A stretch of DNA of 64,000 nt from UBA974 sp002292405 (GTDB taxonomy: Bacteria; Bacteroidota; Bacteroidia; Flavobacteriales_D; Sanyastnellaceae): contig CALTBR010000001.1 of the NCBI GenBank assembly GCA_943842425.1, positions 186,001 through 250,000 of the forward strand, given 5' to 3'. The position numbers and the translations under genes were made by a program. Numbering within the stretch: position 1 is the first letter of the stretch; every line of letters begins with the position of its first letter. Shown here piece after piece: positions 42,402 to 51,783 of this stretch. Below the pieces are notes generated by a model that saw nothing but the letters and a program-made list of their open reading frames with translations, ran no database searches and was not told where the DNA came from.

Positions 42402-44624
42402 CTATTTTTCTATACCCTCAAGCATAAAGAGGAAAGCATACTCCATGGCTGTTTCCTTAAACCTAGCGAAACGCCCCGAGGCACCACCGTGACCGGTTTC
42501 CATATTGCAATGCATAACAATAATGTTATCCCCTTGCTTGTAATCCCGAAGTTTTGCAATCCATTTAGCGGGCTCCCAATACTGCACTTGACTGTCCCAA
42601 TAACCTGTAGTAATTAAAGTGTTTGGATAATTCATTTCTCCAACATTATCATATGGACTGTAGCTCATGATATAGTCGAAATAATCTCTCTGCTTTGGGT
42701 TTCCCCACTCATCAAACTCCCCCGTTGTAAGCGGAATAGTCTCATCGAGCATTGTGTTTATAACATCTACGAAAGGCACAGCAGCAACGATTCCATTGAA
42801 GAGCTCTGGCTCGAGGTTCATTACCGCACCCATAAGTAAACCGCCAGCACTACCTCCCATAGCGTACATGTGCTCAGATGAGGTGTAGTTGTTTTCTACA
42901 AGGTGTTTTCCACAATCGATAAAGTCGTTAAAAGTATTCATTTTTTTGAACAACTTTCCATCCTCATACCAGTGTCGACCCATTTCAGACCCACCTCTAA
43001 TATGTGCCATAGCATAAACAAATCCTCTATCTAATAAACTCAGTCTTGTACTAGAAAACCCCGGATCCATACTGTATCCGTAACTTCCGTATGCGTATAA
43101 AATCAGAGGGTTAGATCCGTTTAAAACAACATCTTTTCTGTACACGATACTCACAGGAATCTTTACCCCATCGCGAGATTCAACCATAATACGTTCGCTT
43201 GTGTAGTTTTCCACGTCGAACTCTCCCCCAAGGACTTTTTGTTGCTTGAGTTGGGTGCGTGATTTGTCTTTAAACGCGTGCTCATATGTTGTGTTAGGCG
43301 TTGTAAGTGAAGTATATCCAAAGCGGAGTTTATCGGCTTTAAAATTGGGGTTAGAACCGACATAAGTCATGTAAGCCGGATCGTTAAACTTTAGGTAATA
43401 ATCTTCAGTTTCGTCCCAACTCTTCACCCTTATTGATGTTAGACCATCTCGCCTTTCTTCTAAAACCAGATACTTCTCAAAAATTTCAATGCCTTCAAAA
43501 AGCACATCCTCCCTGTGAGGAATTACATCTACCCAATTAGACCGTGAAGGTGTATTAATAGATGTTTTTACAAGTTTGAAATTTTTTGCACCTTCAGCAT
43601 TTGTTGTAATATAAAACGAATCTAAGTAATGACTTACGCGGTACTCATGGTCAGCCTCTCTTTCTTGAATTACGATGAATTCAGAGTCGGGTTTATCAGC
43701 GTGTATATACCTCACCTCACTACTCAAAGTTGAATATGAGCCAATCATAATATATTCCTCACTTTTGGTTTTTCCAACGCCCACATTAAAGGTTTCATCA
43801 CCTTCTTCATACACCACGACGTCTTCACTAACAGCTGTGCCTAGTACATGTTTAAGAATCCGGTAACTGCGTAATGTAATAGGATCTTTTTTCGTGTAGA
43901 AAAAGGTCTTATTGTCATTCGCCCAAACAGCCCCTCCCGTTGTCTCAGGGATCTCATCCTCAAGCACAACTCCAGTTGTTAAGTCCTTTACTCTAAGCGT
44001 ATACTGACGCCTACTCACCGTATCAATTCCGTACACAATCAGTTTATTATTGGGGCTCACACTGGACCCTCCAATAGCAAAATAGCTGTGACCTTCAGCG
44101 AGTTTAGGACCATCTAAAAGAACCTCCTCAACAGCCTCCATGTTGCCTTTTTTACGACAATTGTAGGCGTACTCTTTCCCATCCTGGTATCGGGTGTAGT
44201 ACCAATATTCCCTATAAAATACAGGAACACTTTCATCATCCTTCACTATCCTCCCTACGATCTCATCGAAAAGTTTAGTTTGGAATTTTTTAGTAGGCGA
44301 AAGCACTTTCTCTTTGTAATCATTCTCAGAATTGAGGTAGTCTAATACGTCCTGAGTTTTTTCTGAGGGCTTATCAGCTGATTTTTCTTCGTCGCTGAGT
44401 CTCATCCAGAAATAATCATCTTTGAGATCCATGCCGTGAATTTTCTGCGAATAAGGGACGATTTTTGCGTCTGGAGCAGAAATATCTAATGCAGTGAGTT
44501 TTTTCTCACTTGTAACGTAATTGTTGTTAGACATAGATGATTTGTTATTGTCACCCATACTTGTGCATGAAAAAAGCGCAAGTGCAGCAACAATTGAAAT
44601 AGGGGTTAAATTAGTGTTTATCAT
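42402..44624 (-). CDS. S9-family oligopeptidase B-like lipoprotein
   Basis: From ATG 44624 the product is 740 residues with a lipoprotein signal (ALALFSC, Cys20). The N-terminal half is a seven-bladed beta-propeller (~90-430) and the C-terminal half an alpha/beta hydrolase: oxyanion YAYGSYGYSM, RGGSEMGRHWYEDGK, the nucleophile in MGGSAGGLLMG, and the catalytic His in METGHGGASGR. This is the prolyl oligopeptidase/oligopeptidase B group, cleaving short peptides, here in the periplasm or at the outer membrane. A consensus promoter (44631-44638) lies 6 bases before this ATG and overlaps the alternative TTG start at 44633, which is therefore rejected. Confidence 0.92.
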   Translation of the reverse strand: MINTNLTPISIVAALALFSCTSMGDNNKSSMSNNNYVTSEKKLTALDISAPDAKIVPYSQKIHGMDLKDDYFWMRLSDEEKSADKPSEKTQDVLDYLNSENDYKEKVLSPTKKFQTKLFDEIVGRIVKDDESVPVFYREYWYYTRYQDGKEYAYNCRKKGNMEAVEEVLLDGPKLAEGHSYFAIGGSSVSPNNKLIVYGIDTVSRRQYTLRVKDLTTGVVLEDEIPETTGGAVWANDNKTFFYTKKDPITLRSYRILKHVLGTAVSEDVVVYEEGDETFNVGVGKTKSEEYIMIGSYSTLSSEVRYIHADKPDSEFIVIQEREADHEYRVSHYLDSFYITTNAEGAKNFKLVKTSINTPSRSNWVDVIPHREDVLFEGIEIFEKYLVLEERRDGLTSIRVKSWDETEDYYLKFNDPAYMTYVGSNPNFKADKLRFGYTSLTTPNTTYEHAFKDKSRTQLKQQKVLGGEFDVENYTSERIMVESRDGVKIPVSIVYRKDVVLNGSNPLILYAYGSYGYSMDPGFSSTRLSLLDRGFVYAMAHIRGGSEMGRHWYEDGKLFKKMNTFNDFIDCGKHLVENNYTSSEHMYAMGGSAGGLLMGAVMNLEPELFNGIVAAVPFVDVINTMLDETIPLTTGEFDEWGNPKQRDYFDYIMSYSPYDNVGEMNYPNTLITTGYWDSQVQYWEPAKWIAKLRDYKQGDNIIVMHCNMETGHGGASGRFARFKETAMEYAFLFMLEGIEK

Positions 44625-44630
44625 TTTGAG

Positions 44631-44638
44631 CAAAGATA
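44631..44638 (-). promoter_or_regulatory. Consensus -7 promoter element before the S9 peptidase
   Basis: On the minus strand TATCTTTG lies 6 bases before ATG 44624, in the short gap after kdsB. It predicts an internal, essentially leaderless start within the TonB-kdsB-S9-DUF6495 run. Confidence 0.5.
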
Positions 44639-44641
44639 ATA

Positions 44642-45376
44642 TTACAAAAGGCTCTCACCCCCTTGGAGCAGAACTTTGATTTTTTCTAAATCCTCAAGAG
44701 TGTCAACCGCAAGAGTTTTGTGATTCGTTAAACCCAGATTTATGCTCCACCCATGCTCTAACCACCTTAATTGTTCAAGCGACTCTCTCTCTTCTAGTTC
44801 GGTAGCTTCTAGCTGAACAATATCCTCTAAGGCACAACTTGTGTAGGCGTATAATCCTACGTGTTGTAGCCAAGGCCCGCTTGAATTCGGAATAGGGCTC
44901 CTGCTAAAATTCATGGCGCATCCATCAAGACTGCGAACAACTTTTACGCGATTTTTATCCCCTAACCCTTTATCAGAGGCCTTCATAGGCCGAGCAAGTG
45001 TGGCGATTGTTGCGTTTGGCAAATTGATCAATCTCACCAATTCTTTGAGTTGTTCAGGGTGCACAAAAGGCTCATCCCCCTGAACGTTAATTACTGCGTC
45101 AGGCCTAGGAGACAGCTTTCCTAGAGCTTCGAAACATCTCTCGGTACCATTAACACACTCAACGGAAGTCATCATCACTTCACCCCCGAATCCAAGTACA
45201 AGATCTTTAATTCTCCTATCGTCAGTTGCCACTATGACCCTGTTCACGATACCAGCGCTTTCGACACGTCGCACAACGCGCTCTATCATAGCAATGCCAT
45301 CAATTAGCGCCAGTGGCTTTCCAGGGAACCTAGTGGAGCCATATCTGGCGGGAATGATGGCTACAACATTCATCAT
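44642..45376 (-). CDS. kdsB: 3-deoxy-manno-octulosonate cytidylyltransferase
   Basis: The 244-residue enzyme activates Kdo with CTP for lipopolysaccharide core synthesis. It shows the nucleotidyltransferase motif IIPARYGSTRFPGKPLA (~7-23), NVQGDEPF (Mg-binding Asp, ~95-102), and the sugar-binding NFSRSPIP and HVGLYAY. The start ATG at 45376 overlaps the TonB receptor stop by 4 bases (ATGA). Kdo synthesis confirms a Gram-negative outer membrane. Confidence 0.95.
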   Translation of the reverse strand: MMNVVAIIPARYGSTRFPGKPLALIDGIAMIERVVRRVESAGIVNRVIVATDDRRIKDLVLGFGGEVMMTSVECVNGTERCFEALGKLSPRPDAVINVQGDEPFVHPEQLKELVRLINLPNATIATLARPMKASDKGLGDKNRVKVVRSLDGCAMNFSRSPIPNSSGPWLQHVGLYAYTSCALEDIVQLEATELEERESLEQLRWLEHGWSINLGLTNHKTLAVDTLEDLEKIKVLLQGGESLL

Positions 45377-47802
45377 TCAAATTCATAAGTGTAAACTAAA
45401 TTCACCAATCTCGGCGCTTCAATAGCCAACGGTCGGATACTATATTCTTCGTTCAAAAGATTACTAACAACGAGAGAGATTTGAGAAACGTCATTTAAAC
45501 TAAGACCAAACCTAACATCTATCAACCACGGAAGCGAAGGGTTCTTGTTTAACCAATCATTAAGTCCCCAGTTGACAAACCCGAACTCTTCGAAACTTAA
45601 AAAAGCTTCATCGAAATTCTTAAGAACACTCTGATATCTAGCGCTAATTCCTACAAACCCTTTCGGAAAGGTCCACTGAGCATCAAACCGCACAAGATGA
45701 GGGGATCTGTATTTTAAAATATACCCAGTGGTGTCATGACTCGTTCCGATGTAGGTAGTAGAAACGTTCGTACTGTCGGGATCGTAATTCAGGTGAGGAG
45801 TTAAGCTTATGGGGTTTGTGTAAGTATATCCCGTAAGAATATCAAGCGAGTGTTTGTCATTCTCTCCCCACTTAGCCTGCCCCATGAATGAAATTTCTGC
45901 TCCAACTACCTGACTTTCTCCCGTATTTAAACTTCTAAAACCCAAACCATACAGGTTTTCAGCCCCCTCACTTTCAGCCCATGTCCCAAACGAAAACTCA
46001 ATAAAGTCAGTGTATTTTTGTTTGAATACCGCGAGATCTAAATAGCCCATAAATCCACCAATTTTCAACCCTTGTTTAACCCCTATTTCCATGCTTGTTG
46101 AAAATTCGGGTCGGAGACTTTGATTGGGATAGACTTGAAGATCACCCAAACCCGTTCGAATGAATTTCTCTGCTATTGTAGGGAATCTAAACCCTTGACC
46201 TAGGCTCGTTCTAAAATACGTTTCCTCTGCTGCTTGATAATTCCCTCCTGCCCTGAAAACAGGTTTGCCTTCAGATTCGCCATTAATGGCAAAATGTTCG
46301 TATCGGGCGCCCCCCGAGAAATTAAAATGCTTGCCAATGGGTTGGTCTAGCTGGACATACCCAGCGACGTTACGTGCCGTGTTTACCCCATCTCCGCTTC
46401 CACCTATGTAAAGCTGCGCCTCGCCCATTGTATATTGATGAACTACCCCTGCGGTTATGGCCATCTTTTCCATACCCCACGCTCCCAGCTTTTGGGATTG
46501 AACTTCAGAATAGAAAACGTCAGAACGATTTCCTTGATTGTTGTCGTTGTCGTTGTTAAGGTGCTGCCAGCGGTTGCGGAAACTTGTTCGCACCCCCGAT
46601 GGACTCAGATACTCAACCCATGGATCGACAGTTCCCACAAGTTGCTTGGTGCGCGTGGCTCCACCGGCGTAGCTGCTATATAAACCTGTTACAGAGTGGT
46701 CCCAAATCAAAGTGTTGAGAGATTCTCCTTTCTGCCAGTTGGTGCTAATTCCGTAGGTGAGCCCTTTGATTCCACTTTCTCTTTTGCGAAGGTTAATATT
46801 AAATCTTGCTTGTGTATTTGCGCCAAATCTATCTACCGTAAGAGGATTATATCCTGTAGAGTTTGTGTCGAGAGGAACCCCTAAAGAATCATCGAATGTG
46901 ATTTCTGGACCCTTATATCCATCATCTCCTAAAAGATTCCCTCCAATTACGATATCCCAACCTTTTATTTGGCTACTGTGAAGAAACCGGATGTTTGTTT
47001 GCTGTAATGGTTTATCCCAATAAATTGAGGAATCAGAACGGGGGTTAGAGTATACTCCATGTTGTACTGTGAAGCGAGTTAACGGGCGTGCGTCAGGGTA
47101 GCGAGTTCTGATATTGATGACCCCACTTAGGGCAGCGCTCCCGTATAGTACAGAGCTCGCACCTTTGATAATTTCGATTTGGTCTAAATTTTCTAGAGGA
47201 AGGAATCCCCAGGTCGGGCGTCCAGCATCGCCGCTGAGAACAGGCAAATCGTCCACCATGATCATCACACGTGAGCCTGCGCCATAACTGAATCCACTTC
47301 CTGAACGTATTTGCGGTTCGCCATCTACCATGCTCACCCCAGGGGTTTGTTCAATCGCGGATTCAAGCGAAGTGGTGGCTTTATTTTCGACCAAGGCGGG
47401 TTGAAGAATTTCGAGGGATACGGTGACTTCGGCTACGCTCTGTTCGAAACGCCCCGCAGAAACGACAGCCATATCTAACAAACGAGCTTCAGCGTCTAAA
47501 CTAAAATTTAAAGTCGCCATTTCCCCTGAAGCAAGCGTGATTGTTTTTGTAGTGGTTTTAAGACCTATAAACGAGCAAGTTATTTCGTGGGTGCCGCTTG
47601 CAAGAGAAAGCGTGTATTTGCCATCGATGTCGCTCGAAGCCCCTTTAGTTCCAGAGGTTATGTATGCTCCTATGACTGCTTGTTTGTCGGAGGAGGTGAT
47701 TGAGCCTGAAACGATTTGGGCGTTTGCCCCAAAGGAAAGGAGAAAAAAGCAGGTTAAAACAAGTAAACTCGAAGCACTAAGGATAGGATTTAACTTTTCC
47801 AT
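45373..47802 (-). CDS. TonB-dependent outer-membrane receptor
   Basis: The 809-residue protein has a signal peptide (~1-28, ending GANAQ), a carboxypeptidase-regulatory-like domain (~29-115: SGSITSSDKQAVIGAYITSGTKG), and a plug (~130-240: LESAIEQTPGVSMVDGEPQIRSGSGF in part; VLYGSAALSGVINIRTR). A 22-strand barrel ends in the expected aromatic strand (LVNLVYTYEFE). The transported substrate is not evident: there is no SusD partner and no metal motif. kdsB follows with ATGA overlap. DprA is divergent, 132 bases away. Confidence 0.9.
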   Translation of the reverse strand: MEKLNPILSASSLLVLTCFFLLSFGANAQIVSGSITSSDKQAVIGAYITSGTKGASSDIDGKYTLSLASGTHEITCSFIGLKTTTKTITLASGEMATLNFSLDAEARLLDMAVVSAGRFEQSVAEVTVSLEILQPALVENKATTSLESAIEQTPGVSMVDGEPQIRSGSGFSYGAGSRVMIMVDDLPVLSGDAGRPTWGFLPLENLDQIEIIKGASSVLYGSAALSGVINIRTRYPDARPLTRFTVQHGVYSNPRSDSSIYWDKPLQQTNIRFLHSSQIKGWDIVIGGNLLGDDGYKGPEITFDDSLGVPLDTNSTGYNPLTVDRFGANTQARFNINLRKRESGIKGLTYGISTNWQKGESLNTLIWDHSVTGLYSSYAGGATRTKQLVGTVDPWVEYLSPSGVRTSFRNRWQHLNNDNDNNQGNRSDVFYSEVQSQKLGAWGMEKMAITAGVVHQYTMGEAQLYIGGSGDGVNTARNVAGYVQLDQPIGKHFNFSGGARYEHFAINGESEGKPVFRAGGNYQAAEETYFRTSLGQGFRFPTIAEKFIRTGLGDLQVYPNQSLRPEFSTSMEIGVKQGLKIGGFMGYLDLAVFKQKYTDFIEFSFGTWAESEGAENLYGLGFRSLNTGESQVVGAEISFMGQAKWGENDKHSLDILTGYTYTNPISLTPHLNYDPDSTNVSTTYIGTSHDTTGYILKYRSPHLVRFDAQWTFPKGFVGISARYQSVLKNFDEAFLSFEEFGFVNWGLNDWLNKNPSLPWLIDVRFGLSLNDVSQISLVVSNLLNEEYSIRPLAIEAPRLVNLVYTYEFE

Positions 47803-47934
47803 TTATCTAAGTAAATACATTCTTGAGGAACTTTTAACTTCTAGAAGGTAAATTCTTGGAAACGTTGATAAATTCATGGTGGCCGCATACAAATTTTTCG
47901 TTTAATGCACAGATGGTTATATGACTTTAGAGGC

Positions 47935-49023
47935 ATGAAAAAGAGAGTACATGCGCTTTTATCCCTCACGTTAATAGAGGGGTTGGGACCGGTTAAATTA
48001 AAACGTCTTTTAGAAAAGAAAGGCTCACCCATAACTTTTTTGAAGTCATTCAATTTTTCTATTAGGAAAGAAGTAACGGAAGGAGCGAATGAAATAAATG
48101 AGGAAGTAAAAGCCCTCGGAGCGAGAGTGGTTTCATATCACTGCAAAGAATACCCAGAAAATTTAAAACGCATTGTTGATCCTCCAGCTGTAATTTTTGT
48201 AAAAGGAAAAATCCCAAAAAGACTCAAGCAATCAATTTCTATTGTTGGCACTCGCAAGAGTTGTCCGGAGGGCAGAAGATTGGCTGAAAAAGCGGTTGAG
48301 CTAATGACGCAACATAAATTCCCTTTAGTGAGCGGAATGGCTTTGGGAATTGATACAGCCTCTCACAAAGCAGCGCTTTTAAGCGGATTGCCCACTGTGG
48401 CGGTGCTAGCTCATGGACTTGATAGAATTCACCCCAAACAAAATATAAACTTATCACAAAGAATTTTAGAATATGGTGGGGCATTGATATCAGAGCACCC
48501 ACCAAGCACCCCCGTCTCTAAATGGATGTTTGCCGCAAGAAATAGAATTTTAGTAGGGATAAGCGCTGCTACTGTTTTAGATGAAAGCCCTGAGTCTGGG
48601 GGGTCACTTATTTCAATAAAAATTGCTTTGAGAGAGGGTCGCCAAACATATGCTTTTACTCCTCCATGCTCCTTTAACAAACGCTGGGATGGCAATAGGT
48701 TTGTCATAGAAGAAGGTAGGGGGATCGCAATTTCTAATATGGCGGACTGGTATAGAAGTTTATTGAGAGAGGTGCCAGATTTTCGAATGTCGTTTAAGGA
48801 GGTAGAGTTAAAAGTTAAGGAAGTAAGGATAAGCGAAGCGCTAAAGCAAATTCCAGAAAAATGTAAATTAGTTTATATAGAAGTCAGGAGGGAATCACAG
48901 TCTCCACTTGAAATAAGCAGGGTTCTTAGAATAGAAATGAGCGTGCTAAGAACCAGGTTGTTTATTCTGGAGGCGATGGGGTTTGTGAAGCGTCTTCCTG
49001 GGGATAGTTATTCTCTGAGTTAG
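47935..49023 (+). CDS. dprA: DNA-processing protein DprA
   Basis: From ATG 47935 the product is 362 residues; ATG 47905 would add ten residues without family support. DprA protects incoming single-stranded DNA and loads RecA during natural transformation. The Rossmann-like core is clear: SIVGTRKSC, VSGMALGIDTASHKAAL, TVAVLAHGLDRIHP, SEHPP...AARNRILVGIS and ESGGSL. An N-terminal helix-hairpin-helix (LSLTLIEGLGPVKLKRLL) precedes it, and a C-terminal winged helix (~300-362) closes it. Its last 62 bases overlap the antiporter gene on the other strand. Confidence 0.92.
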   Translation: MKKRVHALLSLTLIEGLGPVKLKRLLEKKGSPITFLKSFNFSIRKEVTEGANEINEEVKALGARVVSYHCKEYPENLKRIVDPPAVIFVKGKIPKRLKQSISIVGTRKSCPEGRRLAEKAVELMTQHKFPLVSGMALGIDTASHKAALLSGLPTVAVLAHGLDRIHPKQNINLSQRILEYGGALISEHPPSTPVSKWMFAARNRILVGISAATVLDESPESGGSLISIKIALREGRQTYAFTPPCSFNKRWDGNRFVIEEGRGIAISNMADWYRSLLREVPDFRMSFKEVELKVKEVRISEALKQIPEKCKLVYIEVRRESQSPLEISRVLRIEMSVLRTRLFILEAMGFVKRLPGDSYSLS

Positions 49024-50335
49024 ATTCTTCGCGAGTTTCATTCGATAATAGAGACAACCCCTCTCTTATCTCTATAGGCTCTAAACCTGAGCCACTTTGG
49101 ATTAGAGAGACAGTCATAATAATACACGTCACTAAGATGACGACCAAGAGTATTCCTCCATCAAAGGAATCATTAATAAGCTCTGGGTAATTTGAGCTTA
49201 TTTGGAAGAAAAGAAGGATGGTGATAAGGCCTCTTGGTGCTATGTATAAAAGTGATGAGGGGTCTTCTGGTCTGAAAAGACTTAGAAAGACAAAGCGAAC
49301 GATATAAAGTATGATGGATATCGCCAATCCATAGAATAGGACATCGTACTCTTTTAGAGAACTAAGGACCACGGTTGCGCCGAAAAGCACAAAGAAAAAA
49401 GTCCTAATTACAAAGGCGCTCTCAAGGGTTAGGATGTGAAAATCATGCCTCAGACCATTCATCTTTTCATTGTCTAATAGACTTCCGAGCCAACTTTCAC
49501 CTTTTTTATTTTTCAAAATGTTCGCAAAAAATATCTTGTGATTGTTAAGCATTAACCCAAAGATTAAAATTAAAATCAGAGGGCTGAGGTGAAGGAGTTT
49601 TTGGATTGAATAGATTAAAATGAGTACAGCAATGGATAAAAAAAGTTTAACTGAACTAGAGATTTTTTGGAGTACGTAAACGAGTAAATAACTCACCACG
49701 ATAGAGATAAAAACAGAAGCGCCGAGATTAATTCCGATAGACTTTGCAACCTCTAAGTAACTTTCAGAAGTTCTGTTTCCAAGCAACAGGTAGAATGCCA
49801 TAATTCCCCAAATATCAGAGAAAGTACTTTCGTAAACCATAAACTCTTTGCGCTCTAGGCTCAACCCTCCAACAGACGGGATGATAATAGCGCTGCTCAT
49901 TATGGAAAGCGGGATGGAGTACACCAAAGCTGTAAACCAATCCATCTCCATTGCAAAATGAAGGAGCCATGCAATTCCTGCGGAACTCGCAGCCAATGTG
50001 AAAAGAGCGAGCGATGCGCTTTTTAAGATAAGAGGCAGTTTTTCTTTGGAGAGCTCTAAGTCTAGCGCGGCTTCTAACAGTATGAAAATCAACCCAACTG
50101 TTCCTAAAAGCTCTAGCGCCACGGATTCAAAAGGGATTTCTTCAACTCCCACAGCTGTAATTATTTGTCTTAGCGCTATGCCCATAGCGATCAAGACAAG
50201 CACCGAGGGGATATTCGTTTTCTTAGCTAATACGTTAGCGAAATAAGACAGGATGATAATTACACTTCCACCTATGACAAGTGAAAAGGCACCGATATCG
50301 TCAATTGTAAAAACTTCAAACACATTATTGAGCAT
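48962..50335 (-). CDS. CPA1-type Na+(K+)/H+ antiporter
   Basis: From ATG 50335 the 457-residue protein has 11-13 hydrophobic membrane helices of the monovalent cation:proton antiporter fold. Family features are NIPSVLVLIAMGIALR near the N-terminus, the acidic EAALDLE in helix 3-4, SSAIIIPSV and STFSDIWGIMAFYLL (the helix-5 acidic region), and RGLITILLFFQ. It is a single-subunit exchanger for sodium, potassium or pH balance; the ion cannot be fixed by eye. The C-terminal ~40 residues are polar (ending SQTPSPPE) and their codons overlap the dprA 3' end by 62 bases. rseP lies just upstream on the same strand. Confidence 0.88.
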   Translation of the reverse strand: MLNNVFEVFTIDDIGAFSLVIGGSVIIILSYFANVLAKKTNIPSVLVLIAMGIALRQIITAVGVEEIPFESVALELLGTVGLIFILLEAALDLELSKEKLPLILKSASLALFTLAASSAGIAWLLHFAMEMDWFTALVYSIPLSIMSSAIIIPSVGGLSLERKEFMVYESTFSDIWGIMAFYLLLGNRTSESYLEVAKSIGINLGASVFISIVVSYLLVYVLQKISSSVKLFLSIAVLILIYSIQKLLHLSPLILILIFGLMLNNHKIFFANILKNKKGESWLGSLLDNEKMNGLRHDFHILTLESAFVIRTFFFVLFGATVVLSSLKEYDVLFYGLAISIILYIVRFVFLSLFRPEDPSSLLYIAPRGLITILLFFQISSNYPELINDSFDGGILLVVILVTCIIMTVSLIQSGSGLEPIEIREGLSLLSNETREESNSENNYPQEDASQTPSPPE

Positions 50336-50353
50336 AGCACACAAGATAAGAAT

Positions 50354-51682
50354 TTAGCCAAACCCACCGGTAAAGAGTCGCCAAAAATCGTTCCCTAACG
50401 CAAAAACCATTAAGCCAAGTAACAGTGTAATCCCGATTACCTGCGCTATTTCCATGATTTTATCTGGAGCGGGCTTCCCCACGACAATCTCATAAAGTAA
50501 GAACACAACATGCCCACCATCTAAAGCGGGGATAGGCAAAAGGTTCATAAAGGCAAGTATTAACGATAAGAAAGCGGTGTTTCTCCAGAAGACTAACCAA
50601 TCCCAACTTCCGTCGAAGATGCTACCAAATGTGATTAACGACCCCACTTGTGATGCGCCAGATTTAGAAGCTAAAAATCGAAGAGAAAGGGCATACTCCT
50701 GTAAAGTAGTTCCCGCCATAAAAAACCCATTTACCAAGGCATCTAAGGCACCGTATTCTATTTTTTCCTGAACAAACATCTCCGAAAAACTAGCCGGACT
50801 TTCCATTGTAAAACCGATATGCCCTAAACTGTCAGTCATTACAGGCAAAGAGAGTTTTTCTCTATCACGCTCTATATAGACTACAACGGGAGAATTGGGG
50901 TAACCCTGAAAAGCATTTACGGTCTGCTGTTGTGAGAAAACAAGATTGTCATTAACCCCAAGAATTAAATCTCCGGCTACTAGTCCAGCCTCTTCAGCCC
51001 TTGAATCAGAGTTAACACTTTTAATTACAGGAGGAACTTGTAGAGAAAAGGGTCTGCGTATTCCCTCATCAAGTAGCACCTGTCCCAATTCTGTTTTAAA
51101 AGAAAGCTCCTTCTCTACACCATTTCTTTTAATTATCGCCTCGGTTACTGGTTCAAAGAATGCAGTTGTTCTAACGTTTCTAAAGGTTTCAAGCTCTTCT
51201 CCGTTAAAAGAAATGATATGATCTCCACTTTGAAAACCCAACAGCTCAAGACGCGGATCAATATCAACTGCGTATTTGTTAGGCAAAATAGTTTGACCCC
51301 AAACAAGTAAGATCATGCTGTAAATCAAAAACCCCACAATGAGATTCACAATTATTCCGCCAAGCATAATAATGAGCCTTTGCCATGCCGGTTTAGATCG
51401 AAACTCCCAAGGTTCAGCCGGCTTAGCCATTTGTTCCTTGTCCATGCTCTCGTCTATCATTCCGCTTATTTTTACGTAACCACCTAAGGGCAGCCAACCG
51501 ATCCCCCATTCGGTGTCTCCAATTTGTTTCTTGAAAAGAGAAAATCCAGGATTCATAAACAGGTAGAATTTCTCTACTCTAGTTTTGAAGTAACGGGCTG
51601 CTAAGTAGTGGCCTAACTCGTGTAATACCACAAGAAGTGAGAGGCTGAGTAGGAGTTGTAATCCTTTAATAAGTGCAATCAT
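50354..51682 (-). CDS. rseP: Site-2 protease RseP (regulated intramembrane proteolysis)
   Basis: From ATG 51682 the 442-residue membrane metalloprotease shows the zinc motif HELGHY in helix 1 (~20-25), PLGGYVKISGM, two PDZ-like regions (~180-330; for example AGLVAGDLILGVNDN) and the second zinc-site motif LLPIPALDGGH (~385). It cleaves membrane-embedded substrates such as anti-sigma factors or signal-peptide remnants. The start is set by a TATCTTTG promoter element ending 5 bases upstream; the longer frame to 51802 crosses that promoter. The antiporter gene follows on the same strand after about 18 bases. Confidence 0.95.
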   Translation of the reverse strand: MIALIKGLQLLLSLSLLVVLHELGHYLAARYFKTRVEKFYLFMNPGFSLFKKQIGDTEWGIGWLPLGGYVKISGMIDESMDKEQMAKPAEPWEFRSKPAWQRLIIMLGGIIVNLIVGFLIYSMILLVWGQTILPNKYAVDIDPRLELLGFQSGDHIISFNGEELETFRNVRTTAFFEPVTEAIIKRNGVEKELSFKTELGQVLLDEGIRRPFSLQVPPVIKSVNSDSRAEEAGLVAGDLILGVNDNLVFSQQQTVNAFQGYPNSPVVVYIERDREKLSLPVMTDSLGHIGFTMESPASFSEMFVQEKIEYGALDALVNGFFMAGTTLQEYALSLRFLASKSGASQVGSLITFGSIFDGSWDWLVFWRNTAFLSLILAFMNLLPIPALDGGHVVFLLYEIVVGKPAPDKIMEIAQVIGITLLLGLMVFALGNDFWRLFTGGFG

Positions 51683-51687
51683 GGCGG

Positions 51688-51695
51688 CAAAGATA
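51688..51695 (-). promoter_or_regulatory. Consensus -7 promoter element of rseP
   Basis: On the minus strand TATCTTTG lies 5 bases before ATG 51682, with a TTTG about 22 bases further upstream as a -33 candidate. This is the best-formed promoter in the window and implies a leaderless or near-leaderless rseP mRNA. Confidence 0.65.
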
Positions 51696-51783
51696 ACTTT
51701 CCACGATGTGATGCTGACAAACGTTGTGAAATTCTTAAATATTTTATTTAGTTGTGTGCATATTGCAGTATCTAGCGATACCC

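Noticed and set aside
43208..43221. Third parS-like site (TTTCCACGTCGAAC)
   Set aside because: Two mismatches in 14 and broken palindrome; acceptable as chance inside the S9 peptidase gene.
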